From Rhizobium sp. S152 (lineage in GTDB: Bacteria > Pseudomonadota > Alphaproteobacteria > Rhizobiales > Rhizobiaceae), in NCBI RefSeq assembly GCF_030380735.1, contig NZ_JAUDRZ010000030.1, positions 1-64,000 on the forward strand: a stretch of DNA of 64,000 bases, given 5' to 3'. Within the stretch, counting starts at the first letter, position 1. Every line of letters begins with the position of its first letter. The position numbers and the translations under genes were made by a program. Below are positions 6,161 to 15,089 of the stretch, in pieces. The notes beneath the pieces are model-generated. The model made no database searches. It was not told where the DNA came from and saw only the letters and a program-made list of their open reading frames with translations.

Positions 6161-7041
6161 GAACGATCGATCCGGCGCTGAAGGCGCTTCTTGCCGGCGA
6201 TGCCACGACGCTTTGCCACGCCTGGCGCGTGACACGCGGCGATGGCGTGGTGCTCGGATTTACCGAACACGACCATGATCTGAGTTTCGCGGGAACCACC
6301 TTCCTGGCGGCCTCCGGCTTCTCGGCGAGCGCGACCGAGGAGGAAGTCGGGCTTCCAGCGGCGACGAGCGAGGTCGCGGGCGGCTTTTCCAGCGATGCGA
6401 TCACCGAGGCGGACCTCGAGCGCGGCCGCTATGACGGCGCGCGCGTCGAGGTCTTTCTCGTCAATTGGGCGTCGCCGGACCAGCACCTGCTTTTGAAGGT
6501 GCAGGAGATCGGCGATGTTACCCGTGACGCCGGCAGCTTCCGCGCCGAGCTTCGCAGCTTCACGAGCCGGCTCGACCAGCCGCAGGGGCGCGTCTACGGG
6601 CGACGCTGCGATGCGAGCCTCGGCGATCAGAGATGCCGCGTCGCCATGGCGCCGCTGACGGCCGAGGGTATCGTCGCGGCGGTGATCGATGCCGGAAGGC
6701 TGAAACTCACCGGGATCGGCGATTTTCCCGATGGCTTCTTTCGGTTGGGCGTCCTGACATTTCTCGACAGTGTCAACGCCGGCGAGCGGCTGGATATAGA
6801 GATGCATGCCGCGGACGAAGATGGGATGGAGCTGTCGCTCTGGCTGCCGCTGTCGCGCGCGCCCGATGTCGGCGATCGGGTCACGATTACCGCGGGCTGC
6901 GACAAGTCCTTCCCCACCTGCCGAGCGAAGTTTGCCAACCAGCTGAATTTCCGCGGCTTTCCGCACGTGCCGGGCGCCGATTTCGCCTACACCTACGCCG
7001 ATGGCGAAAGCGTCCATGATGGGAGCGCGCTGTTCAAATGA
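6157..7041 (+). CDS. Hub protein, DUF2163 family (GTA gp13-like)
   Basis: This 294-residue protein is the DUF2163 family hub protein of GTA tails. Early segments WRVTRGDGVVLGFTEHDHDL and EEVGLPAATSEVAGGFSS are diagnostic. Cysteines in GRRCDASLGDQRCRV and in AGCDKSFPTCRAKF (with the neighbouring FRGFPHVPG) are the conserved set that, in the RcGTA tail, has been described as holding an iron-sulfur cluster. All four appear intact here. It is coupled to gp12 and gp14 by ATGA overlaps. Confidence 0.88.
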   Translation: MRTIDPALKALLAGDATTLCHAWRVTRGDGVVLGFTEHDHDLSFAGTTFLAASGFSASATEEEVGLPAATSEVAGGFSSDAITEADLERGRYDGARVEVFLVNWASPDQHLLLKVQEIGDVTRDAGSFRAELRSFTSRLDQPQGRVYGRRCDASLGDQRCRVAMAPLTAEGIVAAVIDAGRLKLTGIGDFPDGFFRLGVLTFLDSVNAGERLDIEMHAADEDGMELSLWLPLSRAPDVGDRVTITAGCDKSFPTCRAKFANQLNFRGFPHVPGADFAYTYADGESVHDGSALFK

Positions 7042-7511
7042 CCCTGATCGCGCAACGTGTCCTCGCTTCCGCCGAAAGCTGGATCGGCACGCCCTATAGG
7101 CATCAGGCGTCGCTCAAGGGCGTTGGCTGCGATTGCCTCGGCCTCGTCAGGGGCATCTGGCGGGAGATCTACGGTGAAGAGCCGGAGCTGCCGCCGCCCT
7201 ATGCGCCAGATTGGGCCGAGCGCAGCGGCGAGGACAGACTGATCGCCTCGGCAATGCGGCACTTCGGCAAACCCCTGCCGCCAGCTGAAGCCGCGCCCGG
7301 TGATCTGCTGCTCTTTCGCTGGCGGCCCGACATGGCCGCCAAGCATGCCGGCATTCTGGCCCCGGATCGCTTCTTCATCCACGCCTACGAACAGGCGGCC
7401 GTCATCCGCTCGCCGCTGGTGCCGAGCTGGCGGCGGCGGATTGCGGCGGCGTTCCGGTTCCCGGAAGTTGTACCGGAACTTGAAAATAGCGTCGATGGAC
7501 TGTATGTTTGA
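7038..7511 (+). CDS. NlpC/P60-type cell-wall peptidase of the tail (GTA gp14-like)
   Basis: This 157-residue NlpC/P60 protein would cut peptidoglycan during DNA entry. The catalytic cysteine motif is VGCDCLGLVRG with Cys33 in the usual D-C-x-G-L position, and the partner histidine is His103 in AAKHAGIL. The N-terminal ESWIGTPYRHQ is typical of the GTA gp14 subfamily (TIGR02219). It overlaps gp13 by 4 bp. Unlike in a compact GTA operon, about 310 bp with a terminator separate it from the gp15-like gene. Confidence 0.9.
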   Translation: MTLIAQRVLASAESWIGTPYRHQASLKGVGCDCLGLVRGIWREIYGEEPELPPPYAPDWAERSGEDRLIASAMRHFGKPLPPAEAAPGDLLLFRWRPDMAAKHAGILAPDRFFIHAYEQAAVIRSPLVPSWRRRIAAAFRFPEVVPELENSVDGLYV

Positions 7512-7550
7512 GGAGTGGTGAGCGGAGTTGGAGCTCCGCCCACCGTTTGC

Positions 7551-7640
7551 TTAGCTTTTGAAAATGACCCGGACGGCTAGGTACCAGCCCGTCCGGGTTT
7601 TTCTTAGGCTAAGCGTGATAGCAAGTGGCAAGAACCACAT
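7551..7640 (-). CDS. 29-aa cationic hydrophobic peptide with a strong ribosome-binding site (hypothetical)
   Basis: On the minus strand an ATG at 7640 follows GGGAGGTGATGCG, a near-ideal Shine-Dalgarno at good spacing. The peptide starts MWFLPLAITLSL and continues with a basic/aromatic segment RKTRTGWYLAVRVIF. A hydrophobic start with a cationic aromatic end in a tiny antisense-oriented gene recalls type I toxin peptides. No known family is recognised, and expression is unproven. Its coding DNA contains the perfect hairpin that acts as a terminator for the plus strand. Confidence 0.42.
   Translation of the reverse strand: MWFLPLAITLSLRKTRTGWYLAVRVIFKS
7567..7602 (+). terminator. Rho-independent terminator after the peptidase gene
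   Basis: ACCCGGACGG (7567-7576) and CCGTCCGGGT (7589-7598) form a perfect 10-bp stem with a 12-nt loop, followed by a T run to 7602. It would end plus-strand transcription after gp14, so the gp15-like gene probably has its own promoter or relies on antitermination. Confidence 0.75.
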
Positions 7641-7673
7641 CGCATCACCTCCCTGATCGAGAGCAAGGCCTTT

Positions 7674-7722
7674 GCCGAGGCTGGAGAGGCCCGTCCTCTC
7701 CAGTGCGCGGGCTGGTCTCGGC
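7674..7722. other. Structured RNA segment between gp14 and gp15
   Basis: CTGGAGAGG (7681-7689) and CCTCTCCAG (7695-7703) form a perfect 9-bp stem with a 5-nt loop. GCCGAG (7674-7679) and CTCGGC (7717-7722) form an outer pairing around it. On the minus strand it lies about 35-80 nt upstream of the 29-aa ORF. On the plus strand it is in the leader of the gp15-like gene. Either a regulatory leader or a small RNA is possible; no known RNA family is recognised. Confidence 0.45.
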
Positions 7723-7820
7723 GCTTCTGCTTCTGCTCGCGACTGAAACAATCTAACACAATCTTTGCGGGAAAATGCAAGAGCCGTGCGAGCGGCTGGG
7801 GCACCGCTGCGGAGCGTTTG

Positions 7821-10800
7821 ATGGCCACTCTCCTTCTTCAGGCCGCCGGCGCCGCCCTCGGCAGCGTTTTCGGACCCGTCGGCGCGATCATCGGTCGGGC
7901 CGCGGGCGCGCTTGCCGGCAGCGTCGTCGACCACGCGCTGCTCGGCGGCACATCGACCGTGCGCGGCGCCCACCTCTCGACCGCCCGCATCCCTGGCGCT
8001 GATGAGGGAACGTCGATCAACCGTCTTTATGGCGCGGCGCGGATCGGCGGCACGATGATCTGGGCGACGCGTTTCGAGGAGCAGGTGACGAGCGAGCGCA
8101 CCGGCGGCAAGTCCTCCGGCGGCACCCGCGTCGAGACGTACCGCTATTTCGCCAACATGGCGATCGGCCTCTGCGAGGGGCCGGTGGCGAGCCTGCGCCG
8201 GGTCTGGGCCGACGGCAAGGAGCTCGATCTCAACAGGATCGAGATGCGCTTCTATCCCGGCGATGACGAGCAGCAGCCGGATCCGCTGATCGAGGCGAAG
8301 CAGGGCGCGGGCATGGCGCCGGCCTATCGCGGGCTGGCTTATGTGGTGTTCGAGCGCCTGCCGCTGGATGCTTACGGCAATCGCATTCCGCTCCTGCAGT
8401 TCGAGGTCGTGCGTCCCGTGGGCGGTCTGGAAAACGAGATCCGGGCGGTGTGCATCATCCCCGGCGCCACGGAGCATGGCTATCGCACGGTGACCGTCTC
8501 CGAGCAGACCGGTGCCGGGAGTGCCCGGCGGCTCAACCGCAACACCCTGCGCGGCTTGACGGACTGGGAGGTCTCGATCGATGAACTGATGACGCTCTGC
8601 CCGAACCTCGAGCGCGTGGCGCTCGTCGTCTCCTGGTTCGGCACCGATCTCAGGGCCGGCAATTGCAAGGTTCTGCCGGGCGTCGAGGTCTCGGCGCGCA
8701 ATAGCGAAAGCAGCCCCTGGTCGGTTTCGGGCGTTACGCGCGGCAACGCCTATCGCGTCAGCCGCAACAATGGCGGGCCGGCTTATGGCGGCACGCCCGA
8801 TGATACGAGCGTGGTTTCCGCCATCGCTGATCTCAAGGCGCGCGGGCTCGAGGTCTATCTCTATCCGTTCCTGATGATGGATATTCCCGCCGACAACACG
8901 CTGCCCGACCCCTATGGCGCGGAACTGCAGCAGGCCTATCCCTGGCGCGGACGCCTGACCTGTCACCCGGCGATCGGCCAAGCCGACACCGCCGACCGCA
9001 CCGTGCTGGCACGCACGCAGCTACATTCCTTCGCTGGACCGGCGCAGCCGGGCGATTTCACGGTGTCGGGCCAGCACGTCTCCTATCGTGGTGGCGACGC
9101 AGGCTATCGGCGGTTCATCCTGCATTACGGGCAACTGGCGAAGGCCGCCGGTGGGGTCGATGGCTTCATCATCGGCTCCGAACTGCGCGGTCTGACCTCG
9201 GTTCGCGACGACGCGGATGCCTTCCCGTTTGTGGAAGCGCTGGCCTCGCTCGCCTCCGCCGTGAAGACATTGCTGCCCTCCACCAGACTCACCTATGCCG
9301 CCGACTGGAGCGAGTATTTCGGCTATCACCCCGACGACGGCAGCGGTGACGTCTTGTTCAATCTCGACCCGCTCTGGGTGTCGCCCGCGATCGATGCCGT
9401 CGGTATCGACAACTACATGCCGTTGTCGGACTGGCGCGACGGCGATCTGGGTGAGGTCAACCTGGACGGTTTCCGCGCCGCCGACGATCTCTCCGCGCTG
9501 ACGGCGGCAATCACCGCGGGCGAGGGCTTCGACTGGTACTACCGCAGCGACGAGGATCGCCGCGACCGCGTACGCACCCCGATCACCGACGGTGGCGGCA
9601 AGCCCTGGCTCTACCGCTACAAAGACATCGCCGCATGGTGGGCCAATCCGCATTACGAGCGGATCGGCGGCGTGGAGCGTGCCGAGTCGACGGAATGGAC
9701 ACCATCGGGCAAGCCGGTCTGGTTCACCGAACTCGGCTGCGGGGCGATCGACAAGGGTGCCAACCAGCCGAACGTCTTCGCCGATCCGAAATCCGCCGAG
9801 AGCGCCGTACCCTACTTCTCCAACGGCACGCGCTCCGACAGCGCCCAGCGGCGCTTTCTCGAAGCGCATCATCAATGGTGGAACGGTGAGGGCGCGCCGC
9901 CGGGAATGGTTGATCCCGGCCATCTCTTCATCTGGGCCTGGGACGCGCGGCCTTTTCCCGCCTTCCCACAAAATATCGGCCTGTGGAGCGACGGGGCCAA
10001 TTGGGCGACCGGCCACTGGCTGAACGGAAGGCTGGGCGGCGGCACGCTGGCCGACGTGATCGCGGCCGTGCTCGCCGACCACGGCTTTGACGATTTCGAC
10101 GTCTCCGAAGTCAGCGGCGATGTCACGGGCTATGTGCAGGGCGATGTCACCTCGGCACGCAGCCTGATCGAACCGCTGCTGCAGGCCTTCCAGATAGACG
10201 CCTTCGAGGATGCCGGCCTGCTGCGCTTCCGCTCGCGCATGAGGGCGAGCCTGCCGCCAATCGAACTGGACACCTTCGTCGATAGCGAGGACGAGCCGCT
10301 CTGGCAGGAGACGCGGGGCCACGGCAGCGATTTCGCCGCCGAGGCGATGCTGACCTTCTATGATCCCGCCCAGGACTACGAGCAGGCGAGCGTACGCTCG
10401 CACCGCGCGGCGGCCGGCACGAACAGGGTGATCAAGCAGGATCTCACGGCCGTCATGTCCGAGGAGGCCGCGCTTGCGGCCGCCGAGGCCCTGTTGCGCG
10501 ACAACAGGATCGCCCGCCAGTCGATCCGCTTCTCGCTGTCGCCGAACGAAGTGCATCTGCAGCCGGGCGATGTCGTGAGTCTGCCGAATGGCCCCGCCGG
10601 ACGGTTTCTGATCTCGCGCATCGAGGACGGCGGCAGCAGGAGCGTCGAGGCGAGGGCATTCTCGCCCTCGGCCGGCGGCGCGTTGCGCGAGGCATCCGGA
10701 GGCAGGACGGACGACAATGGTGCGGCCGACCTCTTCGCCCCGGTCGTGCTGCTGATGGATTTGCCGCGTTTCGATGGCGGCGATGCGGCTGGCTTCGCGC

Positions 10801-11660
10801 GCGGCGCAGTTTTGGCCAAGCCCTGGTCGGCGGTGGGGCTGTCGTCCTCCGCAACGCAGGAAGGCTACAAAGGAAGGGTGCTGCTCGACCGCCCGGCCCG
10901 CATCGGCACGCTTGTCGGTCCGTTGGGGCAGGGAGTGCTCGGTCGTTTCGATTGGTCGCAGACGCTGGAAATCGATCTGCCCTATGGCGGGCTGTCCTCG
11001 GCGGATGCGGTCTCGGTTCTGAACGGTGCCAACATGCTGGCGCTGCTGGCTGCGAATGGCACCTGGGAAGTCCTATCGTTTTGCCAGGCGGAGGAGATTG
11101 CCGCCGGGCGCTGGCGTCTCAAAGGCCTGCTGCGCGGACTGGCCGGAACCGACGATGCCATGCGAGCGGGTGCCGAGGCCGGCGCCTCGGCGGTGCTGCT
11201 CGACGAAGCGGTCAAGCCGCTGGGTCTCGGCAGCGACGAAATGGGACTGCGGCTGAACTGGATCGCCGAGACAGCGACCTCCGCGGCAAAGGCGGGGCCC
11301 TTTTCCTTCGAGGGTGGGATGAGGGCGCAGACACCGCTCTCTCCCGTCCATCTGCGCTGCGCCCGCGACGTATCCGGCGCAGCCGTCTTTTCCTGGATAC
11401 GCCGGGGGCGGGACGATGCCGACGGCTGGACATCTTCCGACATCCCGTTCGACGAACCCTATGAACGCTACGCCATCGAGTTGCTCGAAGGCGATGTGGT
11501 CGTCCGCTCCGCCGAAACCGACCGGCCGCAATGGACCTATCCGCCAGCGGATGAAGCCGCCGACTTTGGCGGCGCGCAGCAAAGCCTCACCATCCGCGTC
11601 CGCCAACTGGGCCAGCGCGTGCCGCTGGGCTTTCCTGTTGTCGCGAGTTTTTCAATCTGA
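7821..11660 (+). CDS. Baseplate multidomain protein, GTA gp15-like ('megatron')
   Basis: This 1279-residue protein matches the GTA host-specificity/baseplate multidomain family. The N-terminus is a glycine/alanine-rich insertion segment (AAGAALGSVFGPVGAIIGRAAGAL, residues about 8-31). The central GTA TIM-barrel-like region includes GFIIGSELRGLTSVRDD near residue 448 and later WYYRSDEDRRDRVRTPITDG. A phage-tail-3 type domain follows (about 780-950), and a receptor-facing C-terminus ends the protein. Length is normal for the family. The ATG at 7821 directly follows an in-frame TTG; no strong ribosome-binding site is seen. Continuity over 3.8 kb argues that the module is still under selection. 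Confidence 0.92.
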   Translation: MATLLLQAAGAALGSVFGPVGAIIGRAAGALAGSVVDHALLGGTSTVRGAHLSTARIPGADEGTSINRLYGAARIGGTMIWATRFEEQVTSERTGGKSSGGTRVETYRYFANMAIGLCEGPVASLRRVWADGKELDLNRIEMRFYPGDDEQQPDPLIEAKQGAGMAPAYRGLAYVVFERLPLDAYGNRIPLLQFEVVRPVGGLENEIRAVCIIPGATEHGYRTVTVSEQTGAGSARRLNRNTLRGLTDWEVSIDELMTLCPNLERVALVVSWFGTDLRAGNCKVLPGVEVSARNSESSPWSVSGVTRGNAYRVSRNNGGPAYGGTPDDTSVVSAIADLKARGLEVYLYPFLMMDIPADNTLPDPYGAELQQAYPWRGRLTCHPAIGQADTADRTVLARTQLHSFAGPAQPGDFTVSGQHVSYRGGDAGYRRFILHYGQLAKAAGGVDGFIIGSELRGLTSVRDDADAFPFVEALASLASAVKTLLPSTRLTYAADWSEYFGYHPDDGSGDVLFNLDPLWVSPAIDAVGIDNYMPLSDWRDGDLGEVNLDGFRAADDLSALTAAITAGEGFDWYYRSDEDRRDRVRTPITDGGGKPWLYRYKDIAAWWANPHYERIGGVERAESTEWTPSGKPVWFTELGCGAIDKGANQPNVFADPKSAESAVPYFSNGTRSDSAQRRFLEAHHQWWNGEGAPPGMVDPGHLFIWAWDARPFPAFPQNIGLWSDGANWATGHWLNGRLGGGTLADVIAAVLADHGFDDFDVSEVSGDVTGYVQGDVTSARSLIEPLLQAFQIDAFEDAGLLRFRSRMRASLPPIELDTFVDSEDEPLWQETRGHGSDFAAEAMLTFYDPAQDYEQASVRSHRAAAGTNRVIKQDLTAVMSEEAALAAAEALLRDNRIARQSIRFSLSPNEVHLQPGDVVSLPNGPAGRFLISRIEDGGSRSVEARAFSPSAGGALREASGGRTDDNGAADLFAPVVLLMDLPRFDGGDAAGFARGAVLAKPWSAVGLSSSATQEGYKGRVLLDRPARIGTLVGPLGQGVLGRFDWSQTLEIDLPYGGLSSADAVSVLNGANMLALLAANGTWEVLSFCQAEEIAAGRWRLKGLLRGLAGTDDAMRAGAEAGASAVLLDEAVKPLGLGSDEMGLRLNWIAETATSAAKAGPFSFEGGMRAQTPLSPVHLRCARDVSGAAVFSWIRRGRDDADGWTSSDIPFDEPYERYAIELLEGDVVVRSAETDRPQWTYPPADEAADFGGAQQSLTIRVRQLGQRVPLGFPVVASFSI

Positions 11661-11681
11661 ACTTTCAAAAAGGAGGCCGAC

Positions 11682-11888
11682 ATGATCGAACTCAAATCCT
11701 GGTACACCTCGAAGACCATCTGGGGCGCGATGATCGCCGTGATCGCGTCGCTGCTGCATGTGAGCGGCATCGATATCCCGAGCGCCGATCGTGGCCTGAT
11801 CGTCGACGCGATCGTCAACATCGCGGGCGCCCTCGGCGGACTTCTCGCCGTCTATGGCCGCGTCACCGCCAGGTCGGGGATCAAGTAG
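11682..11888 (+). CDS. Small holin-like membrane protein
   Basis: This 68-residue protein follows the gp15-like gene by 21 bp with a strong AGGAGG site. The pattern SWYTSKTIWGAMIAVIASLL, a hydrophobic helix, then a second helix AGALGGLLAVYGRVTA matches small phage membrane proteins often annotated as holin-like. Two transmembrane segments are predicted by eye. It could release particles together with an endolysin, but no separate endolysin is in the window. Confidence 0.65.
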   Translation: MIELKSWYTSKTIWGAMIAVIASLLHVSGIDIPSADRGLIVDAIVNIAGALGGLLAVYGRVTARSGIK

Positions 11889-11904
11889 CATCTTCAGGGT
11901 TGAA

Positions 11905-11938
11905 CCGGCGGCAGGGATGGTCGTTACCCTGTTGCCGG
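11905..11938 (+). terminator. Hairpin terminator at the end of the GTA-like operon
   Basis: CCGGCGGCAGGG (11905-11916) pairs with CCCTGTTGCCGG (11927-11938) as a 12-bp stem with two G-T pairs. No strong T run follows, so efficiency is uncertain. It fits the boundary between the tail module and feuN. Confidence 0.5.
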
Positions 11939-11944
11939 AAGGCC

Positions 11945-11958
11945 GCGTTTGCAAACGC
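11945..11958. promoter_or_regulatory. 14-bp perfect palindrome upstream of feuN
   Basis: GCGTTTGCAAACGC is a perfect inverted repeat 102 bp before the feuN start. It is a candidate binding site for a transcriptional regulator of the feu operon; no specific factor can be named from the sequence. Confidence 0.4.
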
Positions 11959-12060
11959 AGAAACGTTCTAAACATCCGTCATTACAAGGCATTCATTTGC
12001 CATTCAGGTCACGTGAGTACATAGTCTCGTCAAGTTTGATATCCACTGGAAGCATAGCAC

Positions 12061-12309
12061 ATGGCCTCTCCCTTGAGCGTCGCAGCGTTGGCCGCAGGGC
12101 TCGCGCTAACGTCGCCCTCACCGGAAAATCCGCGCAACCTTGTCGTGCGCGTCGCAGGCGATTGCAGCGATGCCGCGCGTGCCGTCGTGGAAAAAACCGG
12201 CGGCCAGCTTCTTTCCGTTCAGCCATCCGGCGATAGCTGTATCATCACGGTTCTTGTCCAGGGAAACGGCCAGCGCCCGCGCAAGGTCACGGTCAAGGTT
12301 CCGATGTAG
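12061..12309 (+). CDS. feuN: FeuN, small periplasmic inhibitor of the FeuPQ system
   Basis: The 82-residue protein starts with a hydrophobic leader (SVAALAAGLALTSPS) that suggests export, leaving a mature domain of about 60 residues with two cysteines (VAGDCSDAARAV and SGDSCIITVL). Size, export signal and position immediately upstream of feuP match Sinorhizobium meliloti FeuN. There, it is an essential periplasmic protein that holds the FeuQ kinase in check in osmotic control of cyclic glucan export. Identification is by context and shape rather than by a known domain. GGAAG precedes the ATG. Confidence 0.75.
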   Translation: MASPLSVAALAAGLALTSPSPENPRNLVVRVAGDCSDAARAVVEKTGGQLLSVQPSGDSCIITVLVQGNGQRPRKVTVKVPM

Positions 12310-12361
12310 GCAGAATCGGCCTATGAGACAGCGAAGAGATCAAGCAGGGTAGAGCAGGCCG

Positions 12362-13033
12362 ATGCGCATTCTGGTAGTCGAAGACGACGTCAATCTGAAC
12401 CGCCAACTGAGCGAGACCCTGAAAGAGGCGGGCTATGTCGTCGATCAGGCCTTCGATGGCGAGGAAGGCCACTTCCTCGGCGACACCGAACCCTATGATG
12501 CCATCATCCTCGACATCGGCCTTCCCGAGATGGACGGCGTGACCGTGCTCGAGAAGTGGCGCGGTTCCGGCCGTGGCATGCCGGTGCTGATCCTGACCGC
12601 CCGCGACCGCTGGAGCGACAAGGTCGCCGGCATCGACGCGGGCGCCGACGACTACGTCACCAAGCCTTTCCATGTCGAGGAAGTGCTGGCCCGCATCCGC
12701 GCGCTCATCCGCCGCGCCGCTGGCCATTCCTCCTCCGAGATCGTCTGCGGCCCGGTTCGCCTGGATACCAAGACCTCGAAGGCCGTGGTCAACGGCGTGA
12801 CGCTGAAGCTCACCTCGCACGAATACCGTCTGCTCGCCTATCTCATGCACCACATGGGCGAGGTCGTCTCTAGGTCCGAGCTGGTCGAGCACATGTACGA
12901 CCAGGATTTCGACCGCGATTCCAACACGATCGAAGTTTTCGTCGGTCGTCTGCGCAAGAAGATGGGCGTCGACCTGATCGAAACGGTGCGCGGGCTCGGC
13001 TACCGCATACAAGCGCCGAGCAATGCGAATTAA
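12362..13033 (+). CDS. feuP: FeuP, OmpR-family response regulator
   Basis: This 223-residue protein has a receiver domain (residues 1-115; acidic pair E7-D8-D9, phospho-acceptor Asp51, Lys near DDYVTKPF) and a C-terminal winged-helix DNA-binding domain (EYRLLAYLMHH, then RKKMGVDLIETVRGLGYRI). In rhizobia FeuP with FeuQ controls ndvA-dependent cyclic beta-glucan export and osmoadaptation. It follows feuN by 52 bp and overlaps feuQ by 11 bp, so the three genes likely form one operon. Confidence 0.9.
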   Translation: MRILVVEDDVNLNRQLSETLKEAGYVVDQAFDGEEGHFLGDTEPYDAIILDIGLPEMDGVTVLEKWRGSGRGMPVLILTARDRWSDKVAGIDAGADDYVTKPFHVEEVLARIRALIRRAAGHSSSEIVCGPVRLDTKTSKAVVNGVTLKLTSHEYRLLAYLMHHMGEVVSRSELVEHMYDQDFDRDSNTIEVFVGRLRKKMGVDLIETVRGLGYRIQAPSNAN

Positions 13034-14426
13034 GTCGCTCACCGCACGCGTCCTGCTACTGACCACTATCTGGTCGACCGTGGCGCTCGTCGTCATCGGC
13101 CTGTTGATCTCGACGCTCTACCGCAAGAGCGCCGAGCGCGGCTTCCAGGACCTGTTGCGGGCGCAGCTTTATAACGTCATCAACTCCGTCACCATCGGCG
13201 ACCAGGGCGCGCTATCGGGCAGCCCGCAACTTGGCGATCTTCGCTTCGCCCAGCCGCGCACCGGTTGGTACTGGGTGGTGGAACCGCTCGGCACCTATAC
13301 CGCGCCGCCGCTGGTCTCTCCCTCTCTCGGCAACGTCGCCATTCCCACCCCCTCGGTGCTGGAAGCACCCTTCGACAAGAACTACGAGCGCTACTACCAG
13401 GTCACCGACGCATCGGGAAACCGGATACAGGTGGCCGAGACCGAAGTCGTGCTCGACACCGACGGCCGCGCCGCACGCTTCCGCGTCACCGGCAATGTCG
13501 ACGTGGTCGAGGACGACGTCCGCAACTTTTCCCACAGCCTCTATCTCGCGCTCGCAGGCTTCGGCGTCGGCAGCCTGATCGTCAACGCGCTTGCGATTCT
13601 CTATGGACTCAAGCCTCTCGACAAGGCGCGCGGCGCGCTGGAGCGCATTCGCGCCGGCGAGAGCGAGCAGCTGAAGGGCGAGTTCCCGCGCGAGATCCTG
13701 CCGCTCGCCAACGAGGTCAACGCGCTGATCGACAGCAACCGCCGCATCGTCGAGCGCGCCCGCATGCAGGTCGGCAATCTCGCGCACTCGCTGAAGACTC
13801 CGATCGCCGTGCTGCTCAACGAGGCCCGCGTGCTGGACCAGTCGCACGGCGACCTCGTGCGCAACCAGGCCGAGGCGATGCAGGGGCAGGTGCAGTCCTA
13901 TCTCAACCGCGCCCGCATCGCCGCGCAGCGTGAATCCGTTCTTGCCCGCACCGATGCGGAGCCGGCGCTGGAGCGTCTGGTGCGCGTCATGCGCCGCCTG
14001 AACGTCGACAAGGAGTTCGAACTGGTGGTGACGCCGCCGCATCTGGCCGTCGCACTGGAACAACAGGATTTAGAGGAAGTCGTCGGCAACCTGCTCGAAA
14101 ACGCCGCCCGTTTCGCCGTCCACAAGGTGCGTCTGTCGGCGACCGACGCGGCCGAGGACATCAAGGGCGTCGACGGCAGTTCGCGCCGACATTGGGTCGA
14201 AATTGTTGTGGAGGACGACGGCCCGGGATTGGAGCCGGACCAGATCCGCGAGGCGCTGAAGCGCGGCAAGCGGCTCGACGAGAGCAAGCCGGGCACTGGC
14301 CTCGGCCTTTCCATCGTCACCGAGATTTCCAACGAATACCAGGGGCGGCTCGAGCTGTCGCGCGGCGAGTGGGGCGGCCTCAAGGCGCGTCTTATCCTGC
14401 CAGGCATCACAAAGGATGTTGCGTGA
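13023..14426 (+). CDS. feuQ: FeuQ, sensor histidine kinase
   Basis: This 467-residue membrane kinase has a first transmembrane helix at about residues 9-30, a periplasmic sensor region to about 172, a second helix at about 173-194, and a HAMP-like linker. The dimerisation/phosphoacceptor motif LAHSLKTPIAVLLNEA places His255. The ATPase domain has NLLENAARFA (N box), EDDGPGLEPDQ (G1) and GTGLGLSIV (G2). It is PhoQ-like in layout. In S. meliloti, FeuQ is restrained by periplasmic FeuN; here feuN lies upstream as expected. Confidence 0.9.
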   Translation: MRIKSLTARVLLLTTIWSTVALVVIGLLISTLYRKSAERGFQDLLRAQLYNVINSVTIGDQGALSGSPQLGDLRFAQPRTGWYWVVEPLGTYTAPPLVSPSLGNVAIPTPSVLEAPFDKNYERYYQVTDASGNRIQVAETEVVLDTDGRAARFRVTGNVDVVEDDVRNFSHSLYLALAGFGVGSLIVNALAILYGLKPLDKARGALERIRAGESEQLKGEFPREILPLANEVNALIDSNRRIVERARMQVGNLAHSLKTPIAVLLNEARVLDQSHGDLVRNQAEAMQGQVQSYLNRARIAAQRESVLARTDAEPALERLVRVMRRLNVDKEFELVVTPPHLAVALEQQDLEEVVGNLLENAARFAVHKVRLSATDAAEDIKGVDGSSRRHWVEIVVEDDGPGLEPDQIREALKRGKRLDESKPGTGLGLSIVTEISNEYQGRLELSRGEWGGLKARLILPGITKDVA

Positions 14427-14541
14427 GCAACCGCTTGGTGTCAGAAAGAGACAGGCAACTGCATAGCATGCTTTGCCTTAATGCCTGCGGGGCGCGATGC
14501 GCCGGTGCGGCTTGTTTGGCATCTGTTTTTGGTTCGGCTGA

Positions 14542-14967
14542 ATGATACTACGTTCGCAAGGCATGGTCGTTTCTTCGCTCGTTTTTGCCGTGGCGCTGTC
14601 CAGCTGCCAGACAACGAAGAGCGGAAGCTCGGGCGGTCTGTTCTCCAGCAAGCCCTCGGCATCCGCCGAATTCATCACCGCGCTGAACGGTGGCATCGTC
14701 GGCCGTAGCGGTGTGACGCTGAGCGACAGCGACCGCCAGCGCGCGCTGGAAGCGGAATATCGCGCGCTCGAGGGCGCGGCCGTCGGCCAGCCTGTCGTGT
14801 GGAGCGGCCGCAATGTCAGTGGCAGGGTCGTCGCCTCCGCTCCCTATCAGGTGGGCTCGCAGAATTGCCGGCAGTACACACACACGCTGACAATCGAAGG
14901 CAAGGAAACCGTGGCGCGGGGCTCTGCCTGCAGAAACGACAACGGCAGCTGGTCGCCGCTCGGCTGA
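14542..14967 (+). CDS. Small outer-membrane-type lipoprotein (surface antigen family)
   Basis: The 141-residue protein begins with a hydrophobic segment ending in VALSSCQTT, a probable lipobox with Cys22. The C-terminal half, with GRVVASAPYQVGSQNCRQYTH and ETVARGSACRNDNGSW, is the RT0821/Lpp0805-type 17-kDa surface antigen pattern common in rhizobia. It stands alone between feuQ and the cytochrome c genes. Its role is unknown, probably envelope structure. No strong ribosome-binding site is seen. Confidence 0.72.
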   Translation: MILRSQGMVVSSLVFAVALSSCQTTKSGSSGGLFSSKPSASAEFITALNGGIVGRSGVTLSDSDRQRALEAEYRALEGAAVGQPVVWSGRNVSGRVVASAPYQVGSQNCRQYTHTLTIEGKETVARGSACRNDNGSWSPLG

Positions 14968-15089
14968 TCCTACCCTGCGGTTGCGGGAATGGCCGGTTTA
15001 CCGTGACGCTTTGCGGCCAAACGCCTCAATTCTTTGTCAACGCCGCTTTGCTTGTTGGAATGCCGCTGCGCTTAGAGTAATGGGCGACC

